NCBI GenBank assembly: GCA_003484265.1
Contig: DNDO01000031.1
Coordinates: 1 to 8,884 of the forward strand
From: Anaerolineae bacterium
Lineage (GTDB): Bacteria > Chloroflexota > Anaerolineae > Anaerolineales > Villigracilaceae
Direction: 5' to 3'
Length of the DNA: 8,884 nt
Shown here: in pieces, positions 1-4,677 of the stretch
Layout of the letters: the number at the start of each line of letters is the position of its first letter
Numbering within the stretch: position 1 is the stretch's first letter
Program-made: the position numbers and the translations under genes
The notes under the pieces: generated by a model
Told to the model about the DNA's origin: nothing
The model's input: only the letters and a program-made list of their open reading frames with translations
The model's database searches: none

Positions 1-2136
1 GAGAGTTATGCGGAACAGCGTAAAGAACATGAATACCCGCTCTTGAAAAAAGAAAGCGGAATAGGGAAAGCAGAAGTGCCCGCACTTTCCGCCTTCAACG
101 ATCAGCCTTCCGTATTTCTATTGGAGATCGGTGTCGAAGAACTCCCTGCGGATGACGTGGATACCGCTCACGAGAAACTCACCAAACTGATTCAGTCTCT
201 GCTCGATGAACTTTATCTTGACCACGGCGATGTGCGCATCTTCTCTACACCGAGGCGGCTCGTCCTTTCAATTGACTCTCTCTCCCCGAATCAACCTGAC
301 CGCGAAGACCTCGTCAAAGGTCCCCCCGCAGATAAAGCCTTTGACGCAGATGGAAAACCGACCAAAGCCGCTCAGGGTTTTGCAAAGAAGAACGGCGTTG
401 AAGAATCAGCCTTGGAAGTACGCGAAGAAGGCAGCAACAAATATGTCTTTGCCGTCGTCAAACAAAAAGGACGCCCGACTCCTGAAGTCCTGGCCGATGC
501 CCTGCCAAAACTTGTTGAGAGCATCAAGTTCGAAAAGTCCATGCGTTGGAATGAATCAGGTGTAGCCTTCTCGCGTCCCATTCGCTGGTATGTAGCCTTG
601 CTCGGCGACATGGTCATCCCGTTCGAGTATGCAGGTGTTGTGAGTGGTAATGTCTCTCGTGGCTTACGCCCATATGATTCCCCCGAAATCAAAATCTCAT
701 CCGCTGACAAATACTTTGACATGATTCGTGAATCGGGTATTGTGTTGGATAAAGAAGAACGTAGATCATCCATTATCGAACAAGTCAACCAAGCGGCATC
801 CTTGGTCGGTGGGGAAGCAATCATCGAAGAGGGTCTACTCAATGAAGTAACCAATCTCATCGAAATGCCAACGGCAGTTATGGGAGGCTTTAACGAAGAG
901 TTTCTGGAATTACCGCAGGATGTTTTGATCTCGGTGATGAAGAAGCACCAGCGATATTTCCCGATTCAGAAAAATGGAAAACTACTTGCCCACTTTGTTG
1001 CAATTAGAAATGGCGACGACATCGGCGTGGACACTGTCCGCGAAGGGAACGAACACGTCCTCGGCGCGCGCTTTGCCGATGCGAACTTCTTTGTCCGCGA
1101 GGATGTCAAACGGAAGCTGGAAGAATATCGCCCCGAACTCGCATCGTTGACCTTCCACACCAAACTCGGCTCCATGCTGGATAAGACCGAGCGCATAGGC
1201 AAATTAGTTAAAGAGATCGCCCCTGCGTTGGGAATCACTAAAGACCAATTACCGCTTACATCTCGCGCCGCGCATTTGATGAAAGCCGATCTCGCGACTC
1301 AAATGGTCACCGAGATGACTTCTTTGCAGGGCATCATCGGTGGTGAATATGCCCTGCGTTCAGGTGAACAAAAAGATGTTGCCGTCGCCATCAGCGAACA
1401 ATATCAAACCGTCCCACAGACGAAGGCAGGACTTGCGATTGCATTGGCTGACAGACTTGACTCGTTGGTTGGACTCTTCGCCGCGGGACTCGCTCCCACT
1501 GGCGCCAAAGATCCCTTCGGTCTGCGCCGCGCCGCGATTGGTTTGGTGCAACCCCTTATTGACCACGAAATTGAATTCGATCTGGCTGATGCGATAAAGA
1601 AATCTGCCAAGACACAGCCGATCAAAGTAGACCCAGAAACGCAAAATCAGATTCTTGATTTCATCACTGGACGTCTATCCGTGGTGGTGAAAGATATGGG
1701 ATACAAACACGATGTCGTCGAGGCTGTCCTTGCGGAGCAATCCAACAACCCTGCGGGAACTGTCCGTGCGGTGAAGCAACTGTCCGCCTGGGTGAGACGC
1801 GAAGATTGGTCGTCCATTTTGGATGGCTTTGCAAGATGCGTCCGCATCACAAGGGATCAAGAGAAAACGTACAAAGTCAAGGAAAAATCCCTGCGCGAAG
1901 TGGAAGAAACCACGCTACATGAAGTGCTCAATCTCCAGGATCTATCGTTCGATGGTGATGTGGACGCCTTTCTCAAAGTTGTTCTTGCGCTTATTCCATC
2001 CATCACATCCTTCTTTGAGAAGATCATGGTTATGGCTGAGGAGAAAGACCTGCGGGAGAATCGCCTGGGGCTGATGCAGCGGATCGCAAGCCTCTCAAAC
2101 GGCGTGGCTGATTTGAGCAAACTCGAAGGTTTTTAA
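1..2136 (+). CDS. glyQS: Glycyl-tRNA synthetase, alpha C-terminus fused to complete beta subunit (5' partial)
   Basis: Charges tRNA-Gly with glycine in the cytoplasm. The frame is open from base 1, giving 711 residues here. The first codons read ESYAEQRKEHEYPLLKK, like the C-terminal end of the alpha subunit (GlyQ ends with a Y-x3-R-x4-[FY]-P pattern). A linker of roughly 20 residues follows, then the beta start FLLEIGVEELP at about 115. Beta landmarks are TPRRL near 250, the HD-domain region FHTKLGSMLDKTERIGKLV near 1155-1210, TEMTSLQGIIGGEYA near 1310-1350, PTGAKDPFGLRRAA at 1495-1536, and a C-terminal anticodon-binding part. The beta portion (about 690 residues) matches the usual GlyS length. 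A separate glyS could only start at TTG 43 or GTG 76, neither with a good ribosome binding site, and no stop separates it from the alpha-like residues. A fused gene is therefore the better reading. Fused forms are known in Chlamydia and plant organelles. The catalytic alpha core lies off the window. Confidence 0.95.
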   Translation, partial: ESYAEQRKEHEYPLLKKESGIGKAEVPALSAFNDQPSVFLLEIGVEELPADDVDTAHEKLTKLIQSLLDELYLDHGDVRIFSTPRRLVLSIDSLSPNQPDREDLVKGPPADKAFDADGKPTKAAQGFAKKNGVEESALEVREEGSNKYVFAVVKQKGRPTPEVLADALPKLVESIKFEKSMRWNESGVAFSRPIRWYVALLGDMVIPFEYAGVVSGNVSRGLRPYDSPEIKISSADKYFDMIRESGIVLDKEERRSSIIEQVNQAASLVGGEAIIEEGLLNEVTNLIEMPTAVMGGFNEEFLELPQDVLISVMKKHQRYFPIQKNGKLLAHFVAIRNGDDIGVDTVREGNEHVLGARFADANFFVREDVKRKLEEYRPELASLTFHTKLGSMLDKTERIGKLVKEIAPALGITKDQLPLTSRAAHLMKADLATQMVTEMTSLQGIIGGEYALRSGEQKDVAVAISEQYQTVPQTKAGLAIALADRLDSLVGLFAAGLAPTGAKDPFGLRRAAIGLVQPLIDHEIEFDLADAIKKSAKTQPIKVDPETQNQILDFITGRLSVVVKDMGYKHDVVEAVLAEQSNNPAGTVRAVKQLSAWVRREDWSSILDGFARCVRITRDQEKTYKVKEKSLREVEETTLHEVLNLQDLSFDGDVDAFLKVVLALIPSITSFFEKIMVMAEEKDLRENRLGLMQRIASLSNGVADLSKLEGF

Positions 2137-2170
2137 ACAAAAACGGCTCACATTAAGCTGCTTTTGTTTT
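2135..2170 (+). terminator. Intrinsic terminator after glyQS
   Basis: An inverted repeat begins at the stop codon. The lower stem AAACAAAA (2135-2142) pairs with TTTTGTTT (2162-2169). After one A-C mismatch the upper stem CGGCT (2144-2148) pairs with AGCTG (2156-2160), with one G-U pair. The loop is 7 bases. The A-run and T-run ends would let it work in both directions, but there is no convergent gene. Confidence 0.7.
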
Positions 2171-2193
2171 CATTAGGGGGAAACAAGCATTTG

Positions 2194-2222
2194 TTGCCAA
2201 ACCGGATGCGTTTGGGTATAAT
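2194..2222 (+). promoter_or_regulatory. Housekeeping-type promoter for the 93-aa protein gene
   Basis: The -35 TTGCCA (2194-2199) matches the primary-sigma consensus at 5 of 6 positions. It is followed by a 17-base spacer and a perfect -10 TATAAT (2217-2222). The predicted start of transcription is near 2229, giving a leader of about 80 bases before the ATG at 2310. Placement directly after the glyQS terminator supports an independent transcription unit. Confidence 0.8.
2197..2215. promoter_or_regulatory. Operator-like inverted repeat inside the promoter spacer
   Basis: CCAAAC (2197-2202) and GTTTGG (2210-2215) form a perfect 6-base inverted repeat with a 7-base centre. It lies between the -35 and -10 elements of the promoter at 2194-2222 and overlaps the end of the -35. 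A dimeric repressor bound here would block RNA polymerase. No regulator gene is identifiable, and a chance palindrome is possible. Confidence 0.35.
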
Positions 2223-2309
2223 CCTTTCAAGTTCAAGCGGGGAAATAAATGTCAGTCGATTCGTGCATCGCATTTCCATCATCGCAAACAATTAACAAGG
2301 AGAAGTGTC

Positions 2310-2591
2310 ATGCCCAAGCTGTCCACCCGAACGATCCTATCCGTACTGATAAGTATCGGCGTTGTCTTTGCGATCTATACAAGCGTGCAGGGCGCGTCGG
2401 CAGGCTCCGGCGCGAGCAAGTCAGGTTCCCATCTCGTCAGCGGCGCGATGGTCAACCTGAATCACGACCGCTTTACAGTTGCGGAACAGCAGGCTTATAA
2501 AGCGCAATTGGAAGCCTATTATGGCAGTGGTCATGAAAGCGGGCGGGGCGGGGGATGTGAATCAAAAGCTGTCCCTCACCCGGATTACTAG
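2310..2591 (+). CDS. Small exported protein of unknown function (93 aa)
   Basis: I do not recognise a family. The start ATG has a good ribosome binding site, AAGGAG at 2297-2302, with a 7-base gap. Residues 1-31 look like a signal peptide: a short basic N-terminus (K3, R7), a hydrophobic core at about residues 9-25 (ILSVLISIGVVFAIYTS), and an Ala-x-Ala type cleavage site ASA at 29-31. The mature part is only about 60 residues, with a Ser/Gly-rich start, a short polar helix-like stretch around 57-71, and a Gly-rich tail (SGRGGGC) with a single cysteine. It is a monocistronic unit with its own strong promoter and terminator, between glyQS and the ECF sigma gene. An uncleaved membrane anchor is possible instead of a signal peptide. 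The gene call rests on the RBS, promoter, terminator and signal sequence. Confidence 0.7.
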   Translation: MPKLSTRTILSVLISIGVVFAIYTSVQGASAGSGASKSGSHLVSGAMVNLNHDRFTVAEQQAYKAQLEAYYGSGHESGRGGGCESKAVPHPDY

Positions 2592-2608
2592 AATTTCGTA
2601 CAGAGCCG

Positions 2609-2641
2609 CGGGGCAGTCTCATGACTGCCCCGTTCTGGTTT
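2609..2641 (+). terminator. Intrinsic terminator after the 93-aa protein gene
   Basis: A perfect 10-bp stem CGGGGCAGTC (2609-2618) / GACTGCCCCG (2623-2632) with a TCAT loop, followed by a T-rich but interrupted tail (TTCTGGTTT). It lies 17 bases after the stop codon and isolates this gene from the ECF sigma unit. Confidence 0.8.
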
Positions 2642-2660
2642 AATCGAACATTTATTATTC

Positions 2661-2686
2661 CGTAACAAAAACCCACAGACATCGTT
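2661..2686 (+). promoter_or_regulatory. Candidate ECF-type promoter, copy 1 (upstream of the ECF sigma gene)
   Basis: CGTAAC (2661-2666), 16 bases, then CGTT (2683-2686). The AAC-type -35 plus CGT-type -10 is the classic arrangement recognised by ECF sigma factors, which often activate their own gene. The same motif with the same spacing recurs at 4078 and 6592. Transcription would begin about 2693-2695, at or next to the ATG at 2694. That fits the absence of a ribosome binding site. Confidence 0.55.
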
Positions 2687-2693
2687 TATAGTA

Positions 2694-3278
2694 ATGAACG
2701 TGAGATATAACACTACCGCTCGTTCCGAACCGCCCTTGCCGGATGAAGCCCGCCTGATTAAACAGGCAAAATCCGGCAACTCCGAAGCGTTTGCACAACT
2801 GTATGACGCCTATCTAGAACGCGTCTATCGCTATATCTATTTTCGGGTTTCGGATGATGCCTTAACGGAAGACCTCACCTCACAGGTATTCCTGAAAGCC
2901 TGGGAAAACCTTGACCGTTATAAGATCGACAGCTCACCTTATATTGCCTGGCTATACACTGTTGCGAGGAACCTTGTGATTGACCACTACCGAACGAAAA
3001 AAGAATCCCTGCCTCTTGATGACATTACTCCCCTGGCGTCTGAGGATCAAACCCCGCTTGAAGAGGTCGAAGTCCGCTTTAGTTTACAGGCGATGCGCGA
3101 CTCGCTTCAATCCCTGACCGATGATCAGCAACAGGTTTTAATTTTGAAGTTCATCGCCGGATTGCCGAACGTCGACATCGCAAAGATGATGAACAAAAAG
3201 GAGGGCGCGGTCCGAGCGTTACAGATGCGCGCCCTGCAGACTCTTTCCCTGCGTATGGAAGAGAAGGACATAATATGA
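2694..3278 (+). CDS. RNA polymerase ECF-family sigma factor (194 aa)
   Basis: Directs RNA polymerase to a specialised promoter set. Region 2 spans about residues 20-102, with AFAQLYDAYLERVYRYIYFR, then DLTSQVFLKAW and the -10-contacting helix SPYIAWLYTVARNLVIDHYR. Region 4 spans about 135-188 (LQSLTDDQQQVLILKFIAG), with a helix-turn-helix around 157-184 (DIAKMMNKKEGAVRALQMRA). Regions 1 and 3 are absent, and the length is typical of ECF factors. There is no Shine-Dalgarno sequence before ATG 2694. A GTG at 2700 is an alternative start two codons later and either fits leaderless initiation. The stop overlaps the next gene by 4 bases (ATGA), so the two are translationally coupled, as is usual for a sigma and its anti-sigma. 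The candidate promoter at 2661 implies autoregulation. Confidence 0.95.
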   Translation: MNVRYNTTARSEPPLPDEARLIKQAKSGNSEAFAQLYDAYLERVYRYIYFRVSDDALTEDLTSQVFLKAWENLDRYKIDSSPYIAWLYTVARNLVIDHYRTKKESLPLDDITPLASEDQTPLEEVEVRFSLQAMRDSLQSLTDDQQQVLILKFIAGLPNVDIAKMMNKKEGAVRALQMRALQTLSLRMEEKDII

Positions 3279-4015
3279 ACGAATTTGATCAGATTTTAGA
3301 CAAATGCATGGATGATTTGGCGAGCGGCGCTTCCACCCTCGACGAGTGCCTGCTTCGTTATCCCGAACATGCCGCGCGTCTGGAATCTGTTCTACAGACT
3401 GCCATCATGCTCGAACAGGGTCGGAATGTGAAACCATCTGCCGCATTCAGGGCACGGACTCGCGCCAAATTGACCTTGCACATGCAGGCGAATCCGCGCG
3501 GAAACAATCGCGCTGCGTTTACGTTCTGGAAATTCGCGGCCGGTCTGGCCGTTATCACTTTGACACTCCTGGCAACGGGTACGGCATACGCACAAAGCGC
3601 TTTCCCCGGAGATACTTTTTATCAGTGGAAACTTGCCAGTGAGCTCGCCTGGCGCGCGGTCTCACCCAACCCACTCGCCACAGACATTGCGATCGCCAAC
3701 CGCCGCATCGACGAGATGAATATGTTTTCCAATGATCCAGCCCGAAGAGCGCAGGCGTTGCAAGGTTATCAAGAAGTGGTAAAAAGGCTCGAGTCCGAGT
3801 TGGATACGGAGACTTTGAATCGCATCCTCCCGTTAATTGAAATAACACAGGAGCCGGGTGAAGCATCCGAACAGCCCAGTTTCCCTCCTGCGATTACTGA
3901 AACCGCCACTCAACAGCCTGAAGGTGTGGTTACCCCGTTGCCCCCTCTCCCTGAACCACCTGTTACGATACCGAAGATCATCCCCACGATCCAGATCCCG
4001 CCACCGATCCCTTGA
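3275..4015 (+). CDS. Probable membrane anti-sigma factor, DUF5667-like (246 aa)
   Basis: Probably holds the upstream ECF sigma at the membrane. The start at 3275 overlaps the sigma stop and has AAGGA at 3264-3268. The cytoplasmic N-terminus (1-80) includes LDECLLRYPEHAARLESVLQ (22-41), a leucine-rich helical segment seen in Chloroflexota proteins encoded beside sigma factors. One membrane helix lies at about 84-105 (WKFAAGLAVITLTLLATGTA). Just outside it is SAFPGDTFYQWKLASELAW (108-126), like the A-x-PGD-x-[LF]Y-x-[VW]K pattern of DUF5667. A helical stretch follows (137-190), then a Pro/Thr-rich tail (191-246) ending IPPPIP. Predicted topology is N-in, C-out. It lacks the HxxxCxxC motif of zinc anti-sigma factors; its only cysteines are C11 and C25. 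The anti-sigma role rests on gene overlap and topology. The DUF5667 call is from memory of the motif. Confidence 0.8.
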   Translation: MNEFDQILDKCMDDLASGASTLDECLLRYPEHAARLESVLQTAIMLEQGRNVKPSAAFRARTRAKLTLHMQANPRGNNRAAFTFWKFAAGLAVITLTLLATGTAYAQSAFPGDTFYQWKLASELAWRAVSPNPLATDIAIANRRIDEMNMFSNDPARRAQALQGYQEVVKRLESELDTETLNRILPLIEITQEPGEASEQPSFPPAITETATQQPEGVVTPLPPLPEPPVTIPKIIPTIQIPPPIP

Positions 4016-4040
4016 TCGGATCGCATCAGAATATAGCCTA

Positions 4041-4075
4041 TACAAGGACAGCAGAAATGCTGTCCTTGTAATTTT
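4041..4075 (+). terminator. Intrinsic terminator after the sigma/anti-sigma pair
   Basis: A perfect 13-bp stem TACAAGGACAGCA (4041-4053) / TGCTGTCCTTGTA (4058-4070) capped by a GAAA tetraloop, with the tail ATTTT. It ends only 2 bases before the next candidate promoter at 4078. Confidence 0.85.
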
Positions 4076-4077
4076 AG

Positions 4078-4103
4078 CGTAACAGATCGCACCTGCCTTC
4101 GTT
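4078..4103 (+). promoter_or_regulatory. Candidate ECF-type promoter, copy 2 (upstream of the 128-aa protein gene)
   Basis: CGTAAC (4078-4083), 16 bases, CGTT (4100-4103): the same two elements and spacing as the copy before the ECF sigma gene. No primary-sigma promoter is visible between the terminator at 4041-4075 and the gene, so this is the best promoter candidate. Predicted transcription start is near 4110, giving a leader of about 45 bases. Confidence 0.55.
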
Positions 4104-4115
4104 ATGCAGTGTGAA

Positions 4116-4131
4116 GGCCTCGCAAGAGGTC
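4116..4131 (+). other. Leader hairpin with GCAA tetraloop
   Basis: GGCCTC (4116-4121) pairs with GAGGTC (4126-4131), including one G-U pair, around a GCAA loop of GNRA type. It lies in the predicted leader of the 128-aa protein gene, 12 bases before its ribosome binding site. The CCTC arm (4118-4121) is equally complementary to the GAGG of the ribosome binding site (4145-4148), so two alternative pairings are possible. No known riboswitch class is recognised. Confidence 0.3.
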
Positions 4132-4154
4132 AAACCACAATTCGGAGGTATACG

Positions 4155-4541
4155 ATGTCTAAAATAATTGCTCAAGCGTTTTTCTCAATGATGGTCAGCC
4201 TGGGGCTGGTCGCAGGTGCGAGCCCGGATGTTCGCGGTGAAGTTCAGGAAGCCTGGCAAGAAACAAAGACGACCATCCAGCAGACTGTTGATTTCGCGGC
4301 TGAAACGGTCAGTGACCTGGCATCCCAGGTTGGGTCCACTGTAAGTGTGGAAGCTGGTGCGGAGGCCAACACCGATACGGATGTGTATCATGGCGAAGGT
4401 TCAACTGAAGCGCAAGCCGCAGTAGAAGCGGATGCCCAAGCCGGGACCTCGGTTGAGGGAGGATCAGAAGATGGTTTCCTCATTAACTTTGGCGGCGACG
4501 CTGACACAGGTCTCAAGATCAACTTTGGCTTTTGGAAGTAG
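4155..4541 (+). CDS. Exported acidic protein of unknown function (128 aa)
   Basis: I do not recognise a family. The start at 4155 is chosen because GGAGG (4144-4148) sits 6 bases before it. An in-frame ATG at 4104 has no binding site and lies upstream of the predicted transcript start. Residues 1-22 form a signal peptide (K3, core IIAQAFFSMMVSLGLVAG, cleavage near AGA-SP). Residues 28-62 look helical and amphipathic (EVQEAWQETKTTIQQTV). Residues 63-104 are low-complexity, rich in Ala, Glu, Asp, Gly and Thr, with repeating V-x-A-x-A-like units. The C-terminus (107-128) has two similar pieces, FLINFGG and LKINFGF, spaced by DADTG, which suggests a short beta-hairpin end. It follows the sigma/anti-sigma pair as a separate unit with its own ECF-like promoter and terminator, so it may be a target of that sigma. 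Its role at the cell surface is unknown. Confidence 0.8.
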   Translation: MSKIIAQAFFSMMVSLGLVAGASPDVRGEVQEAWQETKTTIQQTVDFAAETVSDLASQVGSTVSVEAGAEANTDTDVYHGEGSTEAQAAVEADAQAGTSVEGGSEDGFLINFGGDADTGLKINFGFWK

Positions 4542-4561
4542 CTGGAAGACTTCCACCCCTC

Positions 4562-4595
4562 TTCGGGACAGCAACATGCTGTCCCGAATTTTTTT
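4562..4595 (+). terminator. Strong intrinsic terminator after the 128-aa protein gene
   Basis: A perfect 12-bp stem TTCGGGACAGCA (4562-4573) / TGCTGTCCCGAA (4577-4588), a 3-base ACA loop, and a run of seven T. It shares the core GGACAGCA / TGCTGTCC with the terminator at 4041-4070. Confidence 0.92.
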
Positions 4596-4607
4596 AAATC
4601 CTGCTCA

Positions 4608-4635
4608 TTGTCAATTCATCGAATGCGTCTATAAT
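4608..4635 (+). promoter_or_regulatory. Housekeeping-type promoter for dnaG
   Basis: -35 TTGTCA (4608-4613), 16-base spacer, perfect -10 TATAAT (4630-4635). The predicted transcript start is near 4642, giving a leader of about 36 bases. It lies directly after a strong terminator, so dnaG begins its own transcription unit. Confidence 0.75.
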
Positions 4636-4677
4636 TCAATCAGCAAATCGCCAAGTGCTGAAAGTTTATAGTTGCCT

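Noticed and set aside
372..860. 162-aa antisense open frame inside glyQS
   Set aside because: Lies wholly opposite a strongly conserved gene and has Ser/Arg/Pro-rich shadow composition with no recognisable domain.
2249..2500. 83-aa open frame overlapping the 93-aa gene in another frame
   Set aside because: Arg-rich composition typical of an out-of-frame reading, no real ribosome binding site or domain; the overlapping 93-aa frame has both an RBS and a signal peptide.
4104..4157. Upstream ATG at 4104 as start of the 128-aa protein
   Set aside because: No ribosome binding site, adds 17 residues before a clear signal peptide, and lies upstream of the predicted transcript start. ATG 4155 has GGAGG at ideal distance.
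4664..4677. GTTTATAGT before dnaG, also present before the ECF sigma gene, as a leaderless -10
   Set aside because: No matching -35 or CGTAAC half upstream of it; the TTGTCA-N16-TATAAT promoter at 4608 is far better. The shared nonamer is probably coincidence.
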